NCBI GenBank assembly: GCA_029721435.1
Contig: CM056577.1
Location: forward strand, 31,464,719 to 31,528,718
Source: Gymnothorax reevesii
Taxonomy: Eukaryota > Chordata > Actinopteri > Anguilliformes > Muraenidae
Direction of reading: 5' to 3'
Length of the DNA: 64,000 nucleotides
The position numbers and the translations under genes are program-made. This document shows positions 1-10,570 of this stretch, piece by piece (the first letter of the stretch is position 1; every line of letters starts with the position of its first letter). The notes beneath the pieces are model-generated. The model ran no database searches and had not been told where the DNA came from. It worked only from the letters and a program-made list of their open reading frames with translations.

Positions 1-1614
1 CACATCTTGAAGAAGGATGTGTTATTTCAACCTTTACAAAGTATGACATTTGCTAATTTATGAAGACATAATGTCTCATTTATGAAGGCACTATACATGT
101 TGTATAAAGCCTTTATGAGCAACACTTCAAATAAAGTGCGACCAATCACACAATTTATTCAATGAATAATCAAGACCAATATATAAGCCTGTAACTATTA
201 AGAAAGTATTAAGAAATGACAGAGATCACCAAAGGATTACAATGACATACAGCAACATACTTGCTAGTGGTATTTTAGGTATTGGGGGGGGGGGGGGGAT
301 AGTTGGAAGTTATTTTCCAGTGTGATGGGGGAAAAAAAATTAATCCAGTGCTTTCCCTGAATTTCATCTCCCTTTTGAGTATTTTTTGTCAGCAGTGCAA
401 CCAAATTTAATTTAAGATTGCATTTCATCAAAATGTTCTCAGTGTTCAAAAGAATAGGCTACATTTGTGAGGAAGCGCAATTACACACTGGTTGGTGTGA
501 AGGGATAATAATTGATTTATTAAATTATCAATGCTCTTGGTAATTGAAAAATTGAACAGCATTGGTAATTGAACTGTTCAGTAAATTGGTTATCGGTGCA
601 TCGTGAAATTTCAACGCATGGCATGCATTTAAATTTATTTAAAATGCATGCTATGTGTCAAACCTTCATGGTGGCAAAATCATTTATGAAATCTTTATTG
701 TCCAGTGTCTAGGAAAGTTTTGGGATGGCTACAATATGAGATTGTATGAATGGAAATTATCTAACCAATTAATTATAAACTAAATCTAAACCTTATCTAA
801 ATACCATCTTCAGTAGCATTTACTATGTTGCATTCTACTTCAAGGTGGAATTTCAAGAAATATCAGTTGATTGCCATCTATTCAATATTATATCTATTCA
901 TATTGTAGCATTCCTCTTTGACGCAAAGCTGTATGTTCACTCATTAATGGAAACTCAGCTTATTGGTAGCATATTTGATCACTAAATTAATTCAATTGTC
1001 CTATTTTTAATTGGAAACAGGCAGAGAGCTACCCTGCATTATGGTAATGTCACTGTTAGTAGAGTGAGTTTCATTTTTTCATAAGCAAACAACACGCAGG
1101 CCTGAATCAGCAAAACCCCATTGTTTTCTTATGCACATCAAAGTGATCGAACACGGACGCAGAAAAAAAAAAATACTGTTTTGCGAATAGGAAAATTATT
1201 GATAATTATTGCAATGAACAATAATGCAAGCTGAGGGGAATAGACAGTAATTGATCAGTCATTCATCCTCGCAACTGAACGAATTGATACTTAAATGCTA
1301 ATTAGGAAATGTAAATGGAAATAGGAAATAGGTCTTTAACGCGAGACAAGAGGAGGAATATTATCCCTCCAAACATAAGTTCAGGGTGGAAGAGGTTAAT
1401 GGGCCATCTATGTGAGCCAAATTTTATTTAAGGAAGAAGGGGATAATTCTATCTAACCTTGGTGCTGAGAGACTTTTCAACCTTTTAACAATTTTAATTA
1501 CATCTTGAACAGAACAGGAAAATATTTTGAGAGAGTCATTCACATGAAAAACAAATTCAGGAAAATAATGATTGTCCACAGTAAATAAAGCACCTTCTCA
1601 GCATCAGTCTTGGC
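1..1614. other. AT-rich unique sequence, no gene seen
   Basis: No coding frame or recognised repeat. It holds a 15-base G run at 284-298 and an imperfect 40-bp palindrome at about 616-656 (TGCATTTAAAT-type arms). Confidence 0.6.
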
Positions 1615-1618
1615 TTAA

Positions 1619-2428
1619 AGGAGAATCCCGGTGTGAAATTGACTTGGGATGTATTGAAACATGATAAAGAGTACTAACTTTTGTTGAATACCCCACCTTT
1701 GAACGCACGCAACATTTCGAAATTCATGGCTTCTTAGCCGAAGCTCCCAACAGGCTTACAATGGTAGTGAATTGGGCATACCGTTGCCATGCAAAGAAAT
1801 CACTATTTTTTCACCATTAACAAGGCTCAAAGTAGCTCCAGACTTCATTGGTAGAATTCCGACAGCCCTGACATTTAAAAGGAAGCACTGAGAATTTTGA
1901 AGATGCACAGGTAGTTTATTAAAAAAGAGTGTTTATGCAAACAGTACCTTGAGGTAGTTTCCAGCCACCTCCATCTTGAAAGTCAGGATAAGTCGATTGA
2001 TGCGCCCGAACGAAAAGGAAGTATAGGGGAACAGATTACAATCTATTTGTTTCTGCTCGTCAATCGACTTATTGTGAATTTCTTTGCGTGGCAACGGTAT
2101 GCCCAATTCACTGTTCATAGGAACACTCTAACCAGTACCCCTGAACCAAGGAACTGGCTTCAGAACTGGAGTTGGTTCCCGGGCGCTGCTCTGTGGCTGC
2201 CCACTGCTCCTATAGGATGGGTCAAATGCAGAGGACAAATTACCCCATGGGGTTCAATAAAGTATATCTTATCTTATCACTACCATTGTAAGCCTGTTGG
2301 AGGCTTCGGCTAAAAAGCCATTTATTTAGAAATGTTGTGTGCGTACGGAAGTGGGGTATTCGACAAAAGTTAGTACTCATTATCATGTTTCAATACACCC
2401 CAAGTCAATTTCACTCCGGAATTCTCTT
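1619..2428. mobile_element. Kolobok-like non-autonomous DNA transposon (TTAA target)
   Basis: The element is bounded by TTAA at 1615-1618 and 2429-2432. It has long terminal inverted repeats: 1619-1800 pairs with 2078-2112 plus 2277-2428. The ends read AGGAGAATCCCGG and its near complement CCGGAATTCTCTT. AG...CT ends with TTAA duplication fit the Kolobok superfamily. There is no transposase. The right arm is split by a younger retroposon at 2113-2276. Confidence 0.7.
2113..2276 (+). mobile_element. Short retroposon (SINE-like 3' part) nested in the Kolobok-like MITE
   Basis: The 164-bp insert interrupts the inverted-repeat arm exactly. The host sequence TCACT occurs on both sides (2108-2112 and 2277-2281), a short target duplication. 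The end carries GGTTCAATAAAGTATATC followed by repeats of ATCTT, the tail style of fish SINE/LINE 3' ends. It lacks a clear tRNA head, so it is 5'-truncated. Confidence 0.55.
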
Positions 2429-2432
2429 TTAA

Positions 2433-3169
2433 GAGCCTTGCAACCTTTTGATACAACCAGTTGCTGAATAAATGGTGTTCTGTTTTTTCTTTAAGTGACT
2501 CTGCACCGTCTTTGAATCAGTATTTCTGTTTGAAAACAAACCTCTCTCACACTGGATGCCAAAATTCGTTACAAAAATTTGAGCAGCATGCTTGCATTGG
2601 ACAATCCTTTCTATCGGAACACCATCATCGTTGCCTCACATGGCGCAGCCTGACAAGATTCTGTGGAAACCGTGGGACATTTTTGTTCCCATTAACCTCT
2701 TAAACCCAAACGCTTAATACGCATAATAAATGTGGCGTCCACTTGCAAAGCCTTCTAAGTCAAGTTAGTTCATTTTTTAGAAAAATCTGTTTTTTTGGTA
2801 GGCATAGAAATGATCTTCCATAGATACCAATTTTCACTATACTGAAACTATTAGCCTTGCAGACATAATCCATGAGGCAATTCATTATTTCTTTTTAAGA
2901 AACGACTTTGATTTTTCAACACATAGATTTGAATTAGCAGGTTTAGAAAGTGGAGTGGAAACCAGCCATGTTGCTCAATAGATGAAGGTATTTGACTCAG
3001 GACCCACTCTACATGCTACTCAATGCTACGGACAGCACAGTGGTTGAATAGCTGCTATGACAATGACAACATAAACATGAGTCTATGGGTTCAAATCCCC
3101 CTTTTATGGTATCACTAGATTTATTTGCATTTTCTGCAATCAAAACGAAACTAGATTCTGCATACACGC
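2433..3169. other. Unique AT-rich sequence
   Basis: No gene or clear repeat boundary seen. It precedes the degraded composite-transposon copy. Confidence 0.5.
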
Positions 3170-3779
3170 GTATATTCGAGTCTTTGCATCGACTTTGACT
3201 GTAATCAGTCGCACAAAGAATTTGTCTCGTGTTCGGTGTGAAAGTAGCTGAAGGACACATAGCCACATAGCCCACACACGCACTCACGCACCCACATGCA
3301 CATCTCTCTCTCTCTCTCTGATCTGACATCAGGACAATCAACATACATACTATAATTTATGTGAATTATTTGATTCAGATAGTTAGATTAAATAGTGGTT
3401 ACTGTAGTTATTTATTGCATTGCAATGTGCCTGACATTCTGGAAACCTGCCTGTGAGGTTTCGGTGACGTGTGCGCACTGTGCGCTGATCAGTCAAATAA
3501 CCGCTGCACAGAAAGTAAACCAGGTTAGAGCTGGCAAACTCTCTGCGCACTTTCAGTGGAACCTTTATCCATGAAATTGTTGTTGCGTCATGATGAATAC
3601 GTGACACCTACCCCTACTATGCTGCCACACCCATCTCGGCGCACGGCCGTCTACCAAATTGCCAAAGTGGCTGTGCATGGTGTTGCACCGCACAAAATTA
3701 CCACTGCGTGGGCTGCACCGGATGAAATTAGCACTGCTTGGGCTGCACAACTCTGCGCTGTGCCAAGAAATTAAAGTCC
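3170..3779 (+). mobile_element. Degraded third copy (C) of the GGGCTCTAA composite DNA transposon
   Basis: Bases from about 3325 onward follow the right part of the elements at 31262-33035 and 48236-50495 nearly base by base. Shared stretches include CATCAGGACAATC, GGTTTCGGTGACGTG and the GCTGC/GAAATTA-rich 3' end. The right terminus is a mutated GAAATTAAAGTCC. The left half is missing. Bases 3230-3325 contain a CA/CT-rich replacement. This copy is more diverged and probably older. Confidence 0.6.
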
Positions 3780-3998
3780 TTCGTCATTTCATTTCGGGCA
3801 TGTCATTTTAAAGCCAGAGGCTCAGGGCTTAAGGGGTTAATTACTAAAAATGGTTCAAAATCTGATATGATTTTGGTTTATGGTTTTACAAGTGGAGCCC
3901 TTCTGAAAAGTACATGAAAAATAATTTCACAAATAATATCATTATGATAGCTAGTTGAAAAAAGGAACTCCCCTCCTAATAGTCTGAACTAAGTACCA

Positions 3999-4380
3999 AA
4001 CATAACATAACATGAATAACGAGAACAGGCCATTCAGCCCAACTACGCTCGCTAGTTTCTTTATACTATTGTGAATATATCCCTTCAGATACTCAATGAC
4101 TCAATGGTATCTAGCTTTAAGTCAAGCCTGCTCTTAAAAACCCCCAATGTCTCTGCCTCAACAATATGGTCAGGCAAGCCATTCCGCATTGAAATTACTC
4201 TTTGGGTGAAGAAAAATTTCCGAATATCTTTACCTTTGGTCAACTTCCATTTGTGACCCAGAGTTCTAAACACAAAATTTGGTCGAAGGAATCCTACATA
4301 ATTCACTTTGTTAATAATTACCATAATTCACCTATCAAAGTATAAAAAAGATCAATTATGTCATCAAGTCTCCTTGGAAA
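3999..4380 (-). mobile_element. CR1/L2-like LINE, 5'-truncated 3' end (copy 1)
   Basis: The minus strand encodes a broken piece of the reverse transcriptase C-terminus (FRTLGHKWKLTKGK, FFTQRVISMRNGLPDHIVEAE) and ends in an ATGTTATGTTATG tail at 3999-4015. The same tail and protein occur at 18443 and 63298. The copy loses similarity at about 4380. Confidence 0.75.
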
Positions 4381-4834
4381 ATCCACAACACATTGCAATG
4401 CTCCACGCTTAAAACAAAGAACAGGAAATTCACGACCGGCCCTTAACGTGCTCATCAAATTTTTCCAGTTAATATCTGGAGGATTGTAGTCCCCAAGTAG
4501 AGTAAAATATCTACAATTTGTGAAATATAAAAGTAATTTGTTTTAGACAAATTAACCGAAAATTTCAAGGAGGCATTTGAGGGTCAATAAACAACACCAT
4601 ATCTCATGGATTTATAAATGAGACCTTGGTCTTCAAGATCTGAATTTGGTGATTAAAAACAAAAACTAGTGCAAACTGTGGTTCTCCAAGGACCAGGGTT
4701 GACTACCTCTAAGATGTATAGCATTTGTACTTTTTTCCCCAGAGTATTCCTTTGGATTGATAAAAGGTGGTGGAATTGACATTACCTTCGAATTCCTGCA
4801 TTCTTTGCTCAGTGGTCCACCTTGAACTTTCTCT
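4381..4834. other. Unique sequence, nothing recognised
   Basis: No open frame of interest, repeat or structured element seen. Confidence 0.5.
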
Positions 4835-5260
4835 CCATGGATGCTACACCCTGTACTCCATCCAGTACACTCTACCTACATCCTACATCCAGTAATCTTC
4901 ACCCTGTAAACCACCCAATACACTTTATCCTGAACTACACCTTGCAATCTTCACCATGTACTCCACCCTGTACACTTTACCCAGTACAGCAGCCAGTAAT
5001 CTTCACCTATTACTCCATCCAATACACTTCACCCTGTACTACACCCAGTAATCCTCACTCTGTACTCAACCCTGTATACTTTACCCTGTGCTACACCTAG
5101 TAATCTTCACCCTGTACTACACCCAGTGCACGTTATCCTGAATTACCACACGCAATCTTACTGCACCTTACATACATTCTCCACTGTGCACACCTCACCA
5201 TGCAGTCTCCACCCAGTTCTCCTCACTTCATTCACCACGCTGTTCTCTTCACCTTGTGCT
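4835..5260 (+). repeat. Degenerate minisatellite (CACCCTGTAC / CCAGTAATC units)
   Basis: The motifs CACCCTGTACT, CACCCAGTA and ATCTTCACC recur every 15-35 bases for over 400 bp with heavy divergence. The long open frames here exist because the C/T/A-rich unit rarely forms stops; they are not proteins. Confidence 0.75.
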
Positions 5261-5389
5261 AAGAGACTGCCGTCATTCTCCAAACATACGGATATGTGTC
5301 ATCCATCTCTACTGAAGGGATTGAGCGATAGAATTTGCACATCGCAATACCAAAATAAAAGGAAATGGAATAAAAATGTATCTGGCTCT

Positions 5390-5605
5390 TACGCACACAG
5401 ACAGACACATACACTCTTTGGCAAACACACACTGCCAAAACAAACACACGCGCACACGCACGCATACACACACACACACCCACACACGCACACACATAAA
5501 AGCAGGTATACACGCATACACAAACACACGCACACACACCCACACGCGCGCACACACACAAGATACACACACACACACATACCCTTGCATACACAGGTAC
5601 ATATT
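5390..5605 (+). repeat. CA-rich microsatellite (imperfect, CACG/CACAC)
   Basis: Imperfect (CA)n with GC interruptions. It produces spurious Thr/His and Cys/Val reading frames on both strands. Confidence 0.9.
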
Positions 5606-6408
5606 TTATTTTCTTGCCATGATCTCATAAAACAGAGTGATATTAAGAGTGTGTACTATTTGAAAAGGTCCCTCCTGAAGCTTTGAACCCTCTACTCCAA
5701 TCCCTGGGAAATAAATAAATAAACACTATAGAAAAAAGATGGAAAGCTCCACAATCTTATTCCACGTCCGGGAATATAAATAAAAAACATAATAACTTCC
5801 TGTGATAGCCAGTGAATCTTCCCTCTCTTTCTCCCCTCAATCTTCTGCATCAAAAGAAGACAGAATCATCTTAAGGACAAAAGGTTATGTATTAGTGCTG
5901 GTCGCTGCACAAAGAGAAAGAGTTATAAATAATAAAGGATGCCAAAGGACAGAGGCCACTAAAATATATCTCAGGATCATGGCGGACTTGTCAAAATTGA
6001 GAATATAATTTGCACTCTAAAACCGTGACTGCGGTTTTTGAATCATACGGATTTGGGTTCTACTTTAATGCAATATCTACATGCCTTGCGAGCGGCAGTA
6101 ACTTGAATCTTTGAAATCCATGTTTACTGTCATCTTCACAGAGTTTTAAAAATAAGACGTCCAGAAAGATTGCTCGCTGGCTCTATATGAACGCCCTAGG
6201 ATCTTCAGACCAAACAAAAAGCTTGTTCAAGATTCTTTTCTCTTTCATCTCAAACATAACATTCCTACATCTCCAATCTTTTTGTCATTCACTTTGAAGA
6301 GACAGTCTGTTGTTTTGTAAGTACTTGCACAATACTATGGGTCTGTAAGTGTTTAATTCTGTTCTGAGAGCTAACTCCAGCTGCACAATGACTACAGTGT
6401 AATGTCTG
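5606..6408. other. Unique sequence, no gene seen
   Basis: AT-rich, no supported features. Confidence 0.5.
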
Positions 6409-6410
6409 TA

Positions 6411-6663
6411 CACTGTAAAAAATATGAGGGTGGTTCAACTTGAAAACTTAAGTTCAATTGCTGCCTTTAAAAGGTAAGTAAACTCAACTTCAAGAAATGC
6501 TTTTTTTCAACTTTTCATTTCACTGAAGTGGCTTACAACCTTGAGTTGGAGTACCAGGAACTCATGAAATTAAGCCCGAAATTTCATAACTCATTATGTT
6601 AAGTGGAAGTAAATGATAGAAAAAAGTTATGATGACTTATTGAGCTTATTACATTTTACAGTG
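6411..6663. mobile_element. Small MITE with CACTGTAAAA termini and TA target
   Basis: TIRs CACTGTAAAA and TTTTACAGTG are bounded by TA on both sides (6409-6410, 6664-6665). At 253 bp with no coding capacity, it is a typical fish MITE. The TA flank suggests a Tc1/mariner-type target, but TA is short and could be chance. Confidence 0.6.
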
Positions 6664-6665
6664 TA

Positions 6666-7614
6666 AAAATAACCTCACGATGCTACACTCAAGTGTGTAC
6701 ATAACAGTATGGTTGGTCCCTTAGTTTAAACTCAAGTTGACCACACATGCTATCGTGCTAGGCTGAACGTGTCTCCAACTCTTGGGGTGATTTTGGAATG
6801 TTCTGCTATCCTGGTGGCAGCTCTATGCTGGTGTATTTCCAGCAATCAAAGATATTTTGAGTACTTGCGTATTTTTCTCATTTTAAATAATATTTGACAA
6901 CTGACATTTATACTAATGACCCACTCGGTCATAAAAATTTTTTTAAAAAAATCCAAAAATAACCGAAAAAGGAACAATACTCCTCACTGAAGTAGTGCCC
7001 GCTTCGTAAAGGAATGCAAAATACATTCTGCAGATGCATGTGTCGTGGCCAAATACATTACATGGCCTCTGGTTGAACAGAGGATGTTACAAAACATGCT
7101 GAAGTGGGATGCTGGGCTAACAGTGACACAACTGATGAAGCGGCTTGATATCACGAAACAGACAAAATAAATTTGGTGCTGTATTAAATGGTAAAGTCCC
7201 CGCCACCTTTATTTAAACTGTAGGCATTTTAGGATGACCACCACACACTAACTCCCACAGCCTTCAGCCTTGTTCGCATCACTTTATCAGCCTTTCTCTA
7301 ACCCAGTAAATTTGGGGTGTCTGCAGTTACAATACGACTCTTCCAACTCGCGTTAAGATGATTACGCAAACATAATAATGCAGAGGGCTCGACGAACAAT
7401 GTGGGCTGTACTGGACGATGGTGAGAGGGACATTGGGAGGGACAGAGAGGGGTAATATCCGTATCGGCTAATCCGTTCGCCTCCTCATCCACTGGAAACC
7501 ACATGATAATTCAACCCATCAGGCCATGCGCCGGGTCTGTATGTGAGACACAGACCTCCAGAGGCAGGATAAACAGCAGAAATCTTCTCTGTTGGCTGTG
7601 AAAGTTATGCGCTT
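6666..7614. other. Unique sequence, no gene seen
   Basis: Mostly AT-rich. No coding region or repeat boundary supported. Confidence 0.5.
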
Positions 7615-7955
7615 TCTAACTACCTTACTAATCAGTTATAGCTGATATATTATTCACATTTAACTACCATATTATCCTCTTATTGCAGATATTGCTCTCT
7701 AATAAATAATATCATTCATGTATGTGTGACTGTCATACAACTTAATACTCACTTATGATTATCATAGGATTTACTTATCACCCTTTTACTATTCTCTTCC
7801 AATCATCATACTATTCACAAATAACTCTCTTATTACCTTTTCACTATTCTCTTGTAACTATCATACTATTCACATATAACTACCATACAACATATTATTC
7901 ACCAATTACTAACGTACAATGCACTCTTCACACGACTGTCATAAAATATACTATT
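7615..7955 (+). repeat. AT-rich degenerate tandem array, left part
   Basis: Units of about 24-35 bp of the type ACTATCATACTATTCAC recur with many changes. The same units resume at about 8465-8565 beyond an inserted SINE. Confidence 0.65.
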
Positions 7956-7956
7956 C

Positions 7957-8464
7957 AGCTGCCGGATAGCTCACTCGGTTAAGGCACTGCACAGCAGTGC
8001 AGAGGTGACTGTCTCGTCGCGGGTTCGAGCTCCGGCGTACCCACTGGCAGGGGTTCGGCAGCTTTTTCAGAGTAGCGCACAATTGGCCATCGCACTACAG
8101 GGTTCCAAATTGGGAAGGGACTGCCGGATTAGGGGAAACAATAATAGCTTTGTTCGTTGCTCCAGCGCCTCCTTTTGGCCAGACGGGCGCTCGTCAGGAA
8201 GACTCTGGGTTTGTTCATGTTCGGGTATCTTCCGCCCTCGTTCTGAACTTACGAGGATTCAACCAATGAGTGGATCAGAATCAGTGGTTGACAGGCACGT
8301 GCTTGGAAGAGAGCCGTGAACTGTCCTCACTATCCTGAGTTGGCAGCAAGGGGTCGCATACGAGCAAGACTTGTACATAGTTCACCAATTGGGCATTCCA
8401 GATTCGGGTGGGATTGGAGATGCCAAATTTATTTAAAAAAAAATATATATATATTTATATATAT
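7957..8464 (+). mobile_element. tRNA-derived SINE
   Basis: The 5' part looks like a tRNA gene: GCCGGATAGCTCACTCGG at 7961-7978 contains a pol III A box, and GGTTCGAGCTCC at 8022-8033 is a good B box. It does not fold into an intact tRNA and runs on into a roughly 350-bp unrelated body, ending in an A/TA-rich tail at about 8433-8467. That is the structure of a SINE rather than a tRNA gene. It sits inside a tandem array. Confidence 0.75.
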
Positions 8465-8565
8465 ATACTAATCAACTGTCATCCTTTTGTCTTCTACAAT
8501 ACATGTCATACTATTAGTATAAAACTATCATACTGTTCACTTATTACTACCATACTAATTATGTA
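8465..8565 (+). repeat. AT-rich degenerate tandem array, right part
   Basis: Same CATACTATT / ACTATCATACT units as at 7615-7955; separated from them by the SINE. Confidence 0.6.
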
Positions 8566-10035
8566 CTTGTGCCCCAGAGATTGTATTGCCTTGTATCCTA
8601 GTATTAGGAGCAACTCCTGCTCGTACCTCCTAATCAAATCCAGAATTTCACAGTTCAGGGGGGAAAACTTTTATGTGGCTTCAGTGCATTCACTGTCCTC
8701 TCCAAAAAACAGTGTTTTATGTTTGAGGTGGTACTTTCAGTTGAAGTGTAAGTTTCACATTATTTCATGTAATTCAACATTGAATGATATAAACCATCCA
8801 TGTATACGGATTATTATGAAAATTTGTCCATTCAGGTTCTGGCGCTATTGGACAGCATGTCTCACTAAAAAAAAGCACCATTTTGTTTTAGAAAACAAGC
8901 CCATTCAGACATCCACTCAGGATGGGGCCTCTTGCTGCAAAACTCCTGAAATCACACAAATCAATCAAAGAGTTTGTTTCTCTCCTCTCCCTGCTGGGTG
9001 ACCTTGCCAATTGCATTCCTCCATTTTGGCAGAATTGGCGTAAGTGCCAACCATTTTGCGCTGACACGAAGCGTACCGAGTGATTGTTCCTCTCCTCTCG
9101 GGAAGACACTGACAAAATGATGATGGGGGGGGGTCCGTCCTTGACCGCGCAGAGAGCGAAGGCAAGACCAGCGAATCGTCGAATTATCCTGTCGGATTAT
9201 CTCAATGCCCAAATAAGTGGCTTGAGGCAGAGAGAAAAAAAAACACGCAAAACATCACGCCCTTCCGCGAACAAAAATGTTTTCGCTTTCGAGTGCTTTT
9301 TCTCACCCGATGCCCAAATCTTTTCCCCCGTCCGCACAGTGGATGTAACCGGTTGACAGGAGTGCGACAAAACCATGTATTTTGCGCATCAGCCCAGATG
9401 GGTGGAAGTAGCTGAAGCAGAAGAGTTAAATTTACCGAAACAAAATGGGGGAGAAGCGAACGGAGGAGATTCGTATCCTGTCAAATGAGACGAGGATTCG
9501 GCCATTACGTCTCTCTGTAAAGTGGAGGACATTTCGAGGAGATGGGTGGTGGAGCAGGATGATCACACACACTTTTCGATGACCTTGCCTCTTGTTAATG
9601 GCCATGTCACCCCCCAATACACACACACACACACACACTTTCTGTACAAAAATAATGCTCCTCGGTTTTGCTTCCTGCCGACGTTAATAGACTAGAACGC
9701 TCAATGACAGCAGGTGAGCTTCCCGGTCGAGAGGAATTCAGGGGTGGGAAAAGACCCTGACTTTGGGTCAGATTTGGCCAATGCTAAATTGAGGGCCAGT
9801 CTTAAGAGCGCGGGCTGATTTGACTGGAAAACATATTCAGCCAACTTTGAAGAATTTGGATAATGGCTTATCAAAAAAAGAGAACGAGGCCACAAATGTC
9901 ACACAAAAGTCCCATTGTGTTAAGTGTAACTGCTTAGACAAAAAAGTTAATGCATAATTTAGGTAATTCAAATATCACACGATGCATTGAACATTTAAAC
10001 GCGTTAAAACAGTGGCGGCTTTACATCAGGGGGCA
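8566..10035. other. Non-repetitive intronic block, partly GC/CpG-rich
   Basis: No supported exon. Bases 8990-9420 are richer in GC and CpG than the surroundings and include a G run at 9124-9133. A short (CA)n lies at 9618-9639. It may contain conserved non-coding sequence, which cannot be judged without alignment. Confidence 0.4.
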
Positions 10036-10036
10036 T

Positions 10037-10118
10037 TTGTGTGTGGGTGTTTGTGAGTGTGTGCAAGTGCATTTGTGTGTGTGTGCATGTGCGTGTGCGT
10101 GTGTGTGCATGTGCATTC
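10037..10118 (+). repeat. GT microsatellite
   Basis: Imperfect (GT)n with GC interruptions. Confidence 0.9.
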
Positions 10119-10375
10119 CGCGGTCCGTGTGAAGAGTTTGTTTCCAAAATGCAATTAGTGCCAAAATAGATTTAGATAATACCATTAAGCAATAACCTTG
10201 TACTTCTCATACATGGTGCAAAAATCCATTTTTTGAAATTCATACGACAAGTCCTATTTTTTTTATGGTCAAAGTTTCTGTTTTTCTATAAAATGCAGTA
10301 GGCCCCAACATAAAAAAAATCTGATTTACTCAAAATGAGAAAAATGAATGTATTGCATTTTGGAAACAAACCTCT

Positions 10376-10570
10376 TCTGGGGACCAATTGTCCCCACAAG
10401 TAATTGAATACCAGATTCCTCCATCCTACTTGGGATATTTTTTGGTCCCCACAAGGTGTCTGAGCTATTTTAGGGTTAGGGGTCAGGGTTAAGGCATGTA
10501 GTGTTGATGGTTTTGATCCAGGTGATGAGTTGGGGAATGAATGTAGGGTGTTTGAGACGGCCCCACGAAA
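10376..10570. mobile_element. MITE-like repeat with GTCCCCACAAG motifs
   Basis: TTGTCCCCACAAG and TTGGTCCCCACAAG occur 60 bp apart, followed by TTAGGGTTAGGGG. This GGGGACC/GGTCCCC pattern is a common interspersed repeat in fish. Outer ends are not resolved. Confidence 0.45.

Noticed and set aside
5126..5686. 186-codon plus-strand ORF
   Set aside because: Made of minisatellite and CA-repeat sequence (Thr/His runs).
7961..8033. Possible functional tRNA gene
   Set aside because: A and B boxes are present but cloverleaf stems do not pair and the sequence runs into a SINE body and A-rich tail.
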